From Streptomyces sp. Alt3 (GTDB taxonomy: Bacteria; Actinomycetota; Actinomycetes; Streptomycetales; Streptomycetaceae), in NCBI RefSeq assembly GCF_030719215.1, contig NZ_CP120983.1, positions 7,254,001-7,318,000 on the forward strand: a stretch of 64,000 nucleotides of DNA. The letters run 5' to 3'. Below are positions 41,461 through 49,900 of the stretch, in pieces (the first letter of the stretch is position 1; each line of letters begins with the position of its first letter). The position numbers and the translations under genes were made by a program. The notes beneath the pieces were generated by a model that saw only the letters and a list, made by a program, of their open reading frames with translations, was not told the origin of the DNA and made no database searches.

Positions 41461-42633
41461 TCAGCGTATGCGGTCCAACGGGAGGCTTGCGTACACCCTC
41501 CAATCCCCTGCGTGCGGGCCCGTCGTGGCCTTGCCCCCCAGCAGAGCTGCCCGCTCCCGTACTCCTCTCAGGCCGCTGCCGCCGCCAGGGCCGCGCCTCG
41601 ATCCCGCGAGGGGGTTGGTCACCTCCAGCTCCAGTCGTTCCTTCACCACGACGATCCTCACCCGTACGGGACCGGCGCCGGCGTGACGCAGCACGTTGGT
41701 GAGCGACTCCTGAAGAATTCGATAGCCCTCACGGGACACAGGCCCGGGGACCAGGTCGAGTGGCCCGGTCATCTCCACATGGACCTCGGCGCCGGAGACG
41801 CGTGCCGATTCCAGCAACCGGTCGGCCTCGATCAGAGTCGGATGCACTCCGGCGGGCAGGTCCGACTCCCGGAGCACTCTCAGGACCCGTTCCAGATCGT
41901 CGAGCGCGTTGCGTCCCGTCTCCTCGATGGCGGCGAGTGCCCGCGCGGTGAACTCCGGGTTGCCCGCAGTTCTGGCGGCACCTGCCTGCACGACAGCGAC
42001 GGTCAGCGCATGTCCGATCGAGTCGTGGAGCTCGCGCGCTATCCGGTTCCGCTCCAGAAGCTGCTCGGTGCGCTCCTCCAGCGCTGTCATCCGCTCGGTC
42101 GGCGACGGACCCAGCAGCCCGCGGGCCGCTGCCGTGGCCACCTCGCCGCAGAGGACGACCAGCCCGAGAAGTATCAGGATCGGCAAGGGCGAGAACAGCG
42201 CGCACAGCCACCGTGCTTCGACGGCTCCGGTCAGCCAGTTCATGCCCGGTTCCGCACCGAGCGAGACACTGAGCAGGTCGAACGTCGTCGCCGGCAGCCA
42301 GACCGTGGCGAAGCCCGCCGCGGCTGTGAGCAGGAGCCTGACCTCGAGCCACGCCACGGTGCGCCAGCGGTCCCCCCACGTGACGGCAGGTGCGGCGGAG
42401 ATCGAGGCGTCCGTTCTGCCGCGCTCCCCGGGAGTGAGGAGTAACTGGGCCTGCACGCCTTCCGCGAGGCGGATCGAGGGCAGCAGTCCGACCGGCACGG
42501 CCAAGAGGCAGGGCATCCACGGAGTGTCGATGGAGATGAACATCCACAGGCTGACGACCGCTGACGGAATGAGCAGATGAAGCCAGCGGCTGTATGTGAC
42601 GGGTGCGGCCAGCGGCCCGAGGAGGTTGCGCAT
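41461..42633 (-). CDS. Sensor histidine kinase with a TTA codon
   Basis: 390 residues. About five membrane segments occupy the first ~165 residues; the HisKA_3 dimerisation motif ARELHDSIGHALT has phospho-His203; and the short HATPase domain carries ILQESLTNVLRHAG and GGGSGLRGVRERA. It pairs with the NarL-type regulator just downstream. Codon 64 (plus-strand TAA at 42442-42444) is TTA, so the kinase, and with it the whole two-component output, should depend on the bldA tRNA and hence on developmental state. Divergent from an ABC exporter, 107 bp apart. Confidence 0.92.
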   Translation of the reverse strand: MRNLLGPLAAPVTYSRWLHLLIPSAVVSLWMFISIDTPWMPCLLAVPVGLLPSIRLAEGVQAQLLLTPGERGRTDASISAAPAVTWGDRWRTVAWLEVRLLLTAAAGFATVWLPATTFDLLSVSLGAEPGMNWLTGAVEARWLCALFSPLPILILLGLVVLCGEVATAAARGLLGPSPTERMTALEERTEQLLERNRIARELHDSIGHALTVAVVQAGAARTAGNPEFTARALAAIEETGRNALDDLERVLRVLRESDLPAGVHPTLIEADRLLESARVSGAEVHVEMTGPLDLVPGPVSREGYRILQESLTNVLRHAGAGPVRVRIVVVKERLELEVTNPLAGSRRGPGGGSGLRGVRERAALLGGKATTGPHAGDWRVYASLPLDRIR

Positions 42634-42740
42634 GGATTCATCGTGTCAGCGCGGGGACGGGGACGGCTCCCCCGAGCGAGGGAGACGAACCACCCGGGCG
42701 GGGGAGGCCGCAGGCCGCTGCAGCGAGCCAGGCTGTGCCC

Positions 42741-43679
42741 ATGACCAGCATCGACGTGCACGAACTGACCAAGGACTACGGAACCACACGCGCTGTTGAC
42801 CACCTGACGTTCAGCGTGAGGCCCGGCCGCGTGACGGGATTTCTCGGCCCCAACGGCGCCGGCAAGTCCACCACCATGCGGCTCGTTCTCGGGTTGGACC
42901 GGCCCACCTCCGGGACCGCCACCGTGGGAGGCCAGTCCTACGTCTCGCTGGCGAACCCGCTGCGCAGGGTGGGCGCCATGCTGGATGCCCAGTCGGCTCA
43001 CGGGTCCCGCACCGCACGCAGTCACTTGCTCGCTCTCGCCGCAAGTAACGGCATAGCCGGCAGCAGGGTCGAGACGGTCCTCGACGAATCCGGCCTCGCA
43101 TCCGTCGGGAGGCGAAGGATCAAGACCTTCTCCCTCGGAATGCGTCAACGCCTCGGTATCGCGGCGGCACTGCTCGGTGAGCCGGAGGTGGTGATGCTGG
43201 ACGAACCGTCGAACGGGCTGGACCCCGAGGGCATCATCTGGATCCGCGAGCTGATGCGCGGCATGGCCCGCGAGGGGCGGACCGTCCTCGTCTCCAGCCA
43301 CTTGATGAACGAGACTTCCTCCTTTGCCGACCACCTGATCGTCCTCGGCGGAGGACGGCTTCTCGCGGATCTGCCGATGCGGGAGTTTCTCGACTCCCAC
43401 CGCCGGTCCGGCGTCCGGCTCCGCACCGGCGAACCTGGTCGGCTCCACGACGTTCTCGTCCGCAGAGGGCTTCAGCCGGTGCTGGGCGACGACGGGCGCT
43501 GGACGGTCGAGGATGTCACGGCCGAGGAAGTGGGCACCGCAGCAGCAGGTGAAGGGATCCCTCTGCTGGAACTCACCGAGCTGCACGCCACGCTGGAGGA
43601 GGCATATCTCGATCTGACGTCAGGCGCATCACAGTTCACCGCGACCTCGTTCGCATCCGCTGCACACCGGGAGGCCTGA
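42741..43679 (+). CDS. ABC transporter ATP-binding protein
   Basis: 312 residues. Walker A GPNGAGKSTTMRLVLGL near 41-48, signature FSLGMRQRLGIAAALLG, Walker B VVMLDEPSNGLDPEG and the switch His in VLVSSHLMNE are all present. The C-terminal ~80 residues are the extension typical of CcmA/NodI/DrrA-type exporters (bacitracin or multidrug export). It is followed by one permease gene 4 bp downstream. Regulation by the divergent two-component system is likely, as with BceRS- or DesKR-like pairs. Confidence 0.92.
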   Translation: MTSIDVHELTKDYGTTRAVDHLTFSVRPGRVTGFLGPNGAGKSTTMRLVLGLDRPTSGTATVGGQSYVSLANPLRRVGAMLDAQSAHGSRTARSHLLALAASNGIAGSRVETVLDESGLASVGRRRIKTFSLGMRQRLGIAAALLGEPEVVMLDEPSNGLDPEGIIWIRELMRGMAREGRTVLVSSHLMNETSSFADHLIVLGGGRLLADLPMREFLDSHRRSGVRLRTGEPGRLHDVLVRRGLQPVLGDDGRWTVEDVTAEEVGTAAAGEGIPLLELTELHATLEEAYLDLTSGASQFTATSFASAAHREA

Positions 43680-43683
43680 CATC

Positions 43684-44427
43684 GTGGACATGTCGACGAC
43701 TGCGGTACTGCGCTCCGAGTGGATCAAGATCAGATCCGTGCGGTCCGTCTCGTTCTCGCTGATGGCGGTCTTCGCCGTCACGCTCGCCGTCACCGTGCTT
43801 ACGTCAGCCACCGTGGGTCAGGCAGAAGCGGGGAGCGCGGACCACGAACCCTTGTTCTCGGCCTTCTATGCATTGAACTTCGGTCAGATCGCGGCCATCA
43901 GTTTCGGGGCGACCGCCATATCTTCTGAGTTTACGAACGGCGCACTCAGGATCTCGCTCACAGCCGTCCCGAGACGAGGCCTTCTCTACGCCGCCAAAGT
44001 GTCGGTGGTCGGGGGACTTGCTCTTGCGGTCGGGTTGATCACCAGCTTCGCCACACTTCTGGCAGGGCAGATGTTCATGGGTGAGTACGCCATAGGCCTG
44101 GGGGACACCGGTGCGCTTCGCGCCGCGTTCGGCGGTGGTGTCTACCTCACACTGATCGCCCTGTTCGCCGCAGGACTGACGACCCTTCTGCGGAGTGCCG
44201 TCGCCGCACTGAGCGTGCTCATACCCTTCCTGCTGATCGTCTCGTTCGTGGTGGGGGATGTAGCCGGTGGCGCGGCGCAGTATTTGCCCGACCAGGCTGG
44301 GCAGTTGGTGCTCCATCAGAACCCGGACGGAGACCTCGGTCCCTGGACAGGGCTGACGGTGACGGCCGCATGGGCGGCCCTCGCTCTCGGGGCCGGCTGG
44401 TGGAGCCTGCGCACGAGGGATGCCTGA
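43684..44427 (+). CDS. ABC transporter permease (ABC-2 type)
   Basis: 247 residues from GTG 43684, with GGGAGG nine bases ahead. Six membrane segments in the ABC-2 exporter pattern, starting SEWIKIRSVRSVSFSLMAVFAVTLAV and including the ISSEFTNGALRISLTAVPRRGLLYAAK coupling loop. Together with the preceding ATPase it forms a two-gene exporter that would work as a homodimeric permease. The substrate may be a peptide, lipid or antibiotic. Confidence 0.9.
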   Translation: MDMSTTAVLRSEWIKIRSVRSVSFSLMAVFAVTLAVTVLTSATVGQAEAGSADHEPLFSAFYALNFGQIAAISFGATAISSEFTNGALRISLTAVPRRGLLYAAKVSVVGGLALAVGLITSFATLLAGQMFMGEYAIGLGDTGALRAAFGGGVYLTLIALFAAGLTTLLRSAVAALSVLIPFLLIVSFVVGDVAGGAAQYLPDQAGQLVLHQNPDGDLGPWTGLTVTAAWAALALGAGWWSLRTRDA

Positions 44428-44498
44428 GACATGGCGACGGTGCGGCCTCGTGCAGGGCGTGGGCCGTGGGCGCGGTCGGCAGGAGCGGTTCGGCGGAC

Positions 44499-44650
44499 GG
44501 CGGACGGTAGAAGTCAGGAGTTGGACGGCGGACGGTAGAAGTCAGGAGTTGGGCGGCGTGCGGTAGGAGCCAGGAGTCAGGAGCTGGGCGGTGGACGGCA
44601 GGAGTCAGGAGGCGGGGTGCTAGGAGCCAGGAGCCAGCAGGTGGGCGGCG
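44499..44650. repeat. Degenerate ~28-bp tandem repeats in a 394-bp intergenic gap
   Basis: Units of the form CGGCGGACGGTAGAAGTCAG plus GAGTTGGA occur twice nearly identically (from 44502 and 44530) and then decay into variants with GGAGCCAGGAGTCAGGAG. The gap from 44428 to 44821 has no gene; the repeats fill its middle and only the last ~150 bp can hold the promoter of the next ORF. Confidence 0.65.
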
Positions 44651-44821
44651 GGCGTGGTTGGGTGCCGTGTGTCGAGAGGGCGGCCCTGCATACCGCGACG
44701 TCAGGAGACTGGCTTCAGACGTACCGTCGACCGCCGGCAGGCTCGGGGCCGCACGGCTTCGTGGGAGCCCGTACCAACTCGCGGGGCGCCATGTGTCAGT
44801 GCGGAGCGGTTTACTGACGGT

Positions 44822-45259
44822 ATGACCACCGCACATTACCTCCGCCTCATCGACGGGATGCGCACCAAGGAATTCCCCCTGGAACGTGTTTCGTCGGGCT
44901 CGGGAATCAGCGGACCGGGCTACCACACGACGTTCCTCCTCGGCGAGGACGAACGGAGTGAGGGTGATGAGGGAGACCGCCTCGAACTACGCGCACGTCG
45001 CATGGCGGAACACGATGTTCTGCTTGCGCTTCTGACCTTGCGATGGGGTGAGCCCCAGATGGTCAGCCTTTGGAGCGCACAGGAGCGGATGCTGGCGGGG
45101 GAGGTGATGGCCGAGCCCTGGGCCGACGCCGTGGCTAGCTGTGAGCATCTCCTGCTGTGGCGGACGGGGGACCGCTGGACGGCCGTGGTGCTCTACCTCG
45201 AGGATGACGGGCCGGGCTGCGAGCTGGGCGTTCTGGTAACAGTTGTGGACCCACCTTGA
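44822..45259 (+). CDS. Hypothetical protein running into a repeat array
   Basis: 145 residues, acidic, soluble, no recognised motif; a central LLALLTLRWGEPQMVSLWSAQERM and WRTGDRWTAVVLYLEDD suggest an alpha/beta fold. The last residues, VVDPP and stop, are encoded by the first unit of the downstream 46-47 bp repeat array, so the C-terminus may have been set by repeat growth. No obvious ribosome site precedes the ATG. Function unknown. Confidence 0.5.
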   Translation: MTTAHYLRLIDGMRTKEFPLERVSSGSGISGPGYHTTFLLGEDERSEGDEGDRLELRARRMAEHDVLLALLTLRWGEPQMVSLWSAQERMLAGEVMAEPWADAVASCEHLLLWRTGDRWTAVVLYLEDDGPGCELGVLVTVVDPP

Positions 45260-45507
45260 CGACTGTGGCGAGACTCTTGTCGCAGTGGTGGACCCACCCT
45301 GACGACTGTGGCGAACTTTCCGCGGTCGCAGTGGTGGACCCACCCTGACGACCGGGGCGGGACTTTCCGCGGTGACCGTTGTGGGCCTGCCCTGGTACCG
45401 GACCGGGACTCTCCGCGGTCACCAGGGTGGACTTGTCCTGGTGACCGGGCCGGGACCTTCCGCGGTCACCGTGTGCACCCATCCTGATCACTGCGGGCGG
45501 ACCCACC
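45242..45507. repeat. Tandem array of 43-47 bp units
   Basis: Five full units and a partial one start at 45242, 45285, 45331, 45378, 45424 and 45471. Each has a GTGGACCCACC-like block near its start and TTTCCGCGGTC or CTCCGCGGTCACC at its end; units 2 and 3 are most alike and later units diverge. GGTGGACCCACC is itself palindromic, so transcripts could fold. The gap from 45260 to 45599 holds nothing else. Confidence 0.8.
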
Positions 45508-45599
45508 GGCGCCCCTGAGCTGTTGTGGCGATGCCCGCAGGGCGGTGTGCTCGAAAACCGTCCGTACGACGGCCGTGCCGTGGCGGCGAGGCTCCTGCG

Positions 45600-46160
45600 C
45601 TATCGAGTGGTCCTTCGGGAGCCGTCCCCGCCGACTGCCGCCAAGAGGCGTGCGTACTCGTCCGCCATGCTGCGCACGTTCCAGTGTGCGTTGAGGCCAC
45701 TGGGATTGGGCAGTGCCCACACACGGGCGCCGCCGATGGTCCGTTCCTGCGGGCCGATCCGTGCGCGGCGATCACCGAAGGCGGTGCGATAGGCGGTGAC
45801 ACCGACGATCGCCAGCCATGACGGGCCCAATGTCTCCACCTTCGCCGAGAGCAGCCTCCCGCCCTCACGGAACTCATCCGGGGCCAGCTCGTCCGCCCGT
45901 GCGGTGGCTCTGGCGACCACGTTGGTGATGCCCAGGCCGTACCCCGGGAGTTCGTCCTGTTGCGATGGCTTCAGCTGCCTGGGCGTGAAACCCGACAGAT
46001 GCAGAACAGGCCAGAAGCGATTGCCCGGATGGGCGAAATGGTGCCCCGTAGCGGCAGTCATGAGGCTCGGATTGATTCCGCAGAACAGCACACGCAAACC
46101 GCCCGCGACCACGTCGGGTACGACGCGGTCGCGGGCGGCCAGGAGTTCTTCGGGTGTCAT
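45600..46160 (-). CDS. mug: Mismatch-specific uracil/thymine-DNA glycosylase
   Basis: 186 residues from ATG 46160. The Mug/TDG family motifs are present: LFCGINPSLMTAATGHHFAHPGNRFWPVLHLSGF, with the catalytic Asn of GINPS, and WALPNPSGLNAHW, the NPSGLN minor-groove motif. It removes uracil or thymine (and etheno-cytosine) from G mispairs in base-excision repair. It is 19 bp downstream of purB in the same direction, likely co-transcribed. Last ~15 residues are a basic tail. Confidence 0.9.
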   Translation of the reverse strand: MTPEELLAARDRVVPDVVAGGLRVLFCGINPSLMTAATGHHFAHPGNRFWPVLHLSGFTPRQLKPSQQDELPGYGLGITNVVARATARADELAPDEFREGGRLLSAKVETLGPSWLAIVGVTAYRTAFGDRRARIGPQERTIGGARVWALPNPSGLNAHWNVRSMADEYARLLAAVGGDGSRRTTR

Positions 46161-46179
46161 CCGGTGACGGAACCGGCCG

Positions 46180-47622
46180 TCAGAGGATGGAGCCGGGAGC
46201 GTAAGCGGCGGCTTGGGGGTGCTGCTTGATGATCTCCTCGATCCTGGACACCAGAGCGGCGATCTGGTCGCCCGCCGCACCGGTGAACGAGAGCTTGTCC
46301 GCCATCAGGCCGTCGAGCTCCCCTCGGTCGAGGGGGATCCGCTCGTCGGCGGCCAGCTTGTCCAGCAGTTCGTTGCGCTCCGCGCCCTGCTCCCGCATGG
46401 CCAACGCCGAGGCGACTGCGTTCTCCTTGATGGCCTCGTGCGCGAGCTCGCGCCCGACCCCCGCGCGTACCGCACCCATCAGGACCTTGGTCGTGGCCAG
46501 GAAGGGAAGGTAACGGTCCAGCTCACGGGCCACGACTGCGGGGAAGGCGCCGAACTCGTCGAGAACGGTGAGGAAGGTCTCCAGCAGGCCGTCGAACGCG
46601 AAGAACGCGTCCGGCAGCGCCACCCGGCGGACCACGGAGCAGGACACATCGCCCTCGTTCCACTGGTCACCGGCCAGTTCGCCCGTCATGGAGGCGTAGC
46701 CGCGCAGAATCACCATCAGGCCGTTCACGCGCTCGCAGGAGCGGGTGTTCATCTTGTGCGGCATGGCCGACGAGCCGACCTGGCCCGGCTTGAAGCCCTC
46801 GGTCACCAGCTCGTGCCCGGCCATCAGCCGGATGGTCTTGGCGACCGAGGAGGGTGCTCCGGCCAGCTGCACCAGCGCGGTCACCACGTCGTAGTCGAGG
46901 GAACGGGGGTAGACCTGGCCGACCGAGGTGAAGGCGTGCGCGAAACCGAGGTGACCGGCGATGCGCTGCTCCAGATCGGCGAGCTTTCCGGCGTCGCCAC
47001 CGAGCAGGTCCAGCATGTCCTGGGAAGTGCCGACGGGGCCCTTGATGCCGCGCAGCGGGTAGCGGCCCAGCAGGTCTTCCAGCCGGCCGTAGGCCACCAG
47101 GAGCTCGTCCGCGGCGGTGGCGAAGCGCTTGCCGAGCGTCGTCGCCTGCGCGGCGACGTTGTGCGAGCGGCCCGCGATGACCAGCTCGCCGTATTCCGCC
47201 GAGAGCTTGCCCAGCCGTGCGAGAACAGCCACCGTGCGGTCGCGCATCAGTTCCAGCGAAAGCCGGATCTGCAGCTGCTCCACATTCTCGGTGAGGTCCC
47301 GGGATGTCATGCCCTTGTGGACCTGCTCATGGCCGGCGAGGGCGTTGAATTCCTCGATCCGGGCCTTCACGTCGTGCCGGGTGACCTTCTCACGCTCGGC
47401 GATCGAGGCGAGGTCGACCTGGTCGATCACACGCTCGTAGTCGGCCGGCGCCGTGTCGGGAACCTCGATCCCGAGGTCCTTCTGAGCGCGCAGCACCGCC
47501 AGCCACAGCTGACGTTCCAGCTTCACCTTCTGCTCGGGGGACCAGAGGACGGCCAGCTCCGTAGAGGCATAGCGGCCGGCCAGGACATTGGGGATGCGAG
47601 GCTTCGCAGACACAGCAGTCAC
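46180..47622 (-). CDS. purB: Adenylosuccinate lyase
   Basis: 480 residues. The fumarase/aspartase superfamily signature GSSAMPHKMNTRSCERVNGL is near residue 284, with GTSQDMLDLLGGD around 200 and the substrate-binding GRSHNVAAQ earlier. It splits SAICAR and adenylosuccinate to release fumarate in de novo purine synthesis. Length and motifs match the actinobacterial form. The 262 bp upstream hold its promoter and the end of the ECF sigma gene. Confidence 0.96.
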   Translation of the reverse strand: MTAVSAKPRIPNVLAGRYASTELAVLWSPEQKVKLERQLWLAVLRAQKDLGIEVPDTAPADYERVIDQVDLASIAEREKVTRHDVKARIEEFNALAGHEQVHKGMTSRDLTENVEQLQIRLSLELMRDRTVAVLARLGKLSAEYGELVIAGRSHNVAAQATTLGKRFATAADELLVAYGRLEDLLGRYPLRGIKGPVGTSQDMLDLLGGDAGKLADLEQRIAGHLGFAHAFTSVGQVYPRSLDYDVVTALVQLAGAPSSVAKTIRLMAGHELVTEGFKPGQVGSSAMPHKMNTRSCERVNGLMVILRGYASMTGELAGDQWNEGDVSCSVVRRVALPDAFFAFDGLLETFLTVLDEFGAFPAVVARELDRYLPFLATTKVLMGAVRAGVGRELAHEAIKENAVASALAMREQGAERNELLDKLAADERIPLDRGELDGLMADKLSFTGAAGDQIAALVSRIEEIIKQHPQAAAYAPGSIL

Positions 47623-47884
47623 GTGTCCCGAGCTTACCGGGCGTCCATACGAGTTCCGAACCGTCCACCTGATGTAGGAAGCTCCAGGTCAGACGTGATC
47701 CGCAGCCCGGGCCGCATCCGGTCCGCGAGACGGGCGCCAAGGGCCGATCCAGCGTGTGTCACCGCACCGGAGCCCCAGGGATGTCCTGATCATGCCGCTG
47801 CGGCGCGGACGCACGGGCGTACGCGACAGCGGGCGAATGAGTCAGGTCGGCACCGCGCCGCGAGTGGAGGGCGGCCGCATGCGC

Positions 47885-48487
47885 CTACGCCGGGTCCTGG
47901 TCGGCGGGGTTCATCTCGGCTCCCTCGCGCAGCTGGTGCAGTCCTCGCCGCGCATGGCTCTTGACCGTGCCCAACGGCATCCCGGTCCACTCGGCGATCT
48001 GTGCCTGGGTCAGGTCCTCGTAGAAGGCCAGACACAACACCTGGCGTTGGTGACGAGGCAGGCGGGACAGCGCGTCGACCACGAGCATCCGGTCCAGGAC
48101 GTCGTCCGGTCCTTGCCGGAACCCGGGTGGGGCGACGGCGTGTGCCACCGAGTCGATCAGGTTCAGCCTCCTGCTCCTCGCTGCCAGAGCATCGGCGATC
48201 TTCCGGCGTGCGATTCCGACGAGCCAGGCTCCGAAAGGGCCTCGATCCGGGCGGAAGCCCGCTCGTCCACGCCATGCGCCGAGAAAGACCTGCTGGGTCA
48301 CGTCCTCCGCCTCGTGCGTGTCACCCAGGGAACGGGTCGCCATCGCGTGGATGAGTGAACGCCACCCCCGGTACACGGCCGCGAACGCCTCCTCCTCCGT
48401 CAGGCGTCGGCCGGGGAGCGGCCGGTCCTCCTGCGGGGGCGGTGCAGCGGACGGTGAGGGAGCGTCGGATCGCGTGCACGTGCTCAT
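47885..48487 (-). CDS. ECF sigma factor, LitS-like by context
   Basis: 200 residues from ATG 48487, preceded by GGGAGGAACAGG. Region 2 (AFAAVYRGWRSLIHAMATRSLGDTHEAEDVTQQVFLGAW) and region 4 (LSRLPRHQRQVLCLAFYEDLTQAQIAEWTGMPLGTVKSHARRGLHQL) are clear. It is divergent from a MerR-type cobalamin-binding regulator, the arrangement of litS-litR, where light inactivates the B12-dependent repressor and the sigma factor activates carotenoid and photolyase genes. No anti-sigma gene follows, as expected when control is transcriptional. No crt genes lie in the window. The LitS identity is inference from pairing. Confidence 0.85.
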   Translation of the reverse strand: MSTCTRSDAPSPSAAPPPQEDRPLPGRRLTEEEAFAAVYRGWRSLIHAMATRSLGDTHEAEDVTQQVFLGAWRGRAGFRPDRGPFGAWLVGIARRKIADALAARSRRLNLIDSVAHAVAPPGFRQGPDDVLDRMLVVDALSRLPRHQRQVLCLAFYEDLTQAQIAEWTGMPLGTVKSHARRGLHQLREGAEMNPADQDPA

Positions 48488-48603
48488 GCCTGTTCCTCCC
48501 GGCGCCCAGGGCCAACGCCGAGCCGGCCCCGGTCGGCGGGTGCTCAGCTGTGGAGTCCGCCTGGCTCCCACCATCTTGGGGAGCCCGATCGAGGCACACA
48601 ACA

Positions 48604-48634
48604 TGCGTCGTTTGTGCGTCGTATGATGCGCAAG
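48604..48634 (+). promoter_or_regulatory. Promoter of the MerR-cobalamin gene, probably leaderless
   Basis: A good -10 hexamer TATGAT lies at 48622-48627, so transcription would start almost on the GTG at 48634, giving a leaderless message. The words TGCGTCG, TTTGTGCGTCG and ATGCGCAAG cluster over this promoter and could be the regulator's own binding sites. Confidence 0.5.
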
Positions 48635-49647
48635 TGGGAGCGGACAGGGACAGGAACGGCGGCAGGGGCAGCGACAAGAGCGACGATGCCCTGCGCGACG
48701 GCGGTCTGACCACCGGCGAGGTGGCGAGGCGCCTCGGTGTCGCCCCCACCACTATCCGGTCGTGGGACCGCCGCTACGGGCTCGGTCCCAGCACGCGTGC
48801 CGACGGCCGACACCGCCGCTGGACCGGTCCGGATCTCGCGCGACTGCGGAGGATGTGCGCCCTGACAGGGGCCGGACTGCCTCCCGCGGAGGCCGCCAGG
48901 CTGGCGCTCGACGACTCCCGTCCCCTTGCGCCGTCGCCGCAGTCCAAGCCTCAGCCCCTCTCGCCACGGGCACCCGGGCGGAGTCGTGCGGGCAGCGGAC
49001 TTCGGCTGGGCGACGTACGCCAGGAGTGCAAGGGAATGGCCCGCGCGGCCCTGCGTCTCGATGCGGCAGCCCTGGACGAGACGCTGGGCGGGGCGATCGA
49101 GGAACACGGTCTGGTCGAGGCATGGACGGAACTCATCATGCCGACGCTGCAGGCTGTCGGCCGCAAGTGGGAGACCTCCGGTGAGAGGTACGTCGAGGTC
49201 GAGCACTTCCTCTCCTGGCACGTTTCCGGAGCACTGCGACGGCACGCTCCGAAGATCGCCCCGGGCACCCGCGGCGCAACCACGATCCTTGCCTGTGCAC
49301 CGGGGGAGAACCACACACTGCCCCTGGAGGTGCTCACCGCCGCACTGACCGAACGCGGCCTGCCCGTCCGCATGTTCGGGGCCGCGGTGCCCGTCGAGTC
49401 GCTCGTCGCCGCGGTACGGAGAACGGGGCCGGTGGCGGTCGGACTGTGGGCGCAGTCGCGCACCACTGCGAGTGTGCCGCTGGCCCAGCACGTCTCCGCG
49501 ATCGAGTGGGGTGTACGGGGTGCCCGCAGGAAACCGGTCGTGCTCACCCTCGGGCCCGGCTGGGCAGGGCAGACCGTGAGGGGGCTCCCGCACCCCTCGG
49601 GGCTTGCCGAGGCCGTCAGAGCTGTGGAGTCGTTCGTGGCCAGGTAG
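48634..49647 (+). CDS. litR: MerR-family cobalamin-binding light regulator, LitR/CarH type
   Basis: 337 residues from a GTG. MerR winged helix at ~22-90 (LTTGEVARRLGVAPTTIRSWDRRYGLGPS); a helical B12-cap domain with RKWETSGERYVEVEHFLS; then a Rossmann B12-binding domain with APGENHTLPLEVL. The His of GENH is at the lower-ligand position of CarH/LitR, and W...EVEH corresponds to their Wx9EH cap motif but with one extra residue between Trp and Glu-His. In this family adenosylcobalamin makes a DNA-bound tetramer that light breaks apart. Divergent from the ECF sigma gene, its expected target. Confidence 0.82.
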   Translation: MGADRDRNGGRGSDKSDDALRDGGLTTGEVARRLGVAPTTIRSWDRRYGLGPSTRADGRHRRWTGPDLARLRRMCALTGAGLPPAEAARLALDDSRPLAPSPQSKPQPLSPRAPGRSRAGSGLRLGDVRQECKGMARAALRLDAAALDETLGGAIEEHGLVEAWTELIMPTLQAVGRKWETSGERYVEVEHFLSWHVSGALRRHAPKIAPGTRGATTILACAPGENHTLPLEVLTAALTERGLPVRMFGAAVPVESLVAAVRRTGPVAVGLWAQSRTTASVPLAQHVSAIEWGVRGARRKPVVLTLGPGWAGQTVRGLPHPSGLAEAVRAVESFVAR

Positions 49648-49900
49648 CCCGGCTTCACACGTCGGGCGAGCCGGGAACGACGCCTGCGAAGCCACAAAGG
49701 CCTGCTCACCACGTCTCTGCCTCAGCTGCGCACGGCGATGCGCGTCCTCGATGTCCCGTCGATCGAGGGGACGAGCGGACAGCGGCTGTGGGGTGCGGCA
49801 GTACCGAGCGCGACAGGCCCGAAACATCGACCGGCCCAGGTGCATCCGAACGAGGGGTGGCGGGCGAATCACTGTCGAACCCGCTCGACAGGAGATGTCT

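Noticed and set aside
45242..45507. 46-47 bp array as CRISPR
   Set aside because: There are no constant repeats separated by unique spacers; whole units are degenerate copies and no cas genes are nearby.
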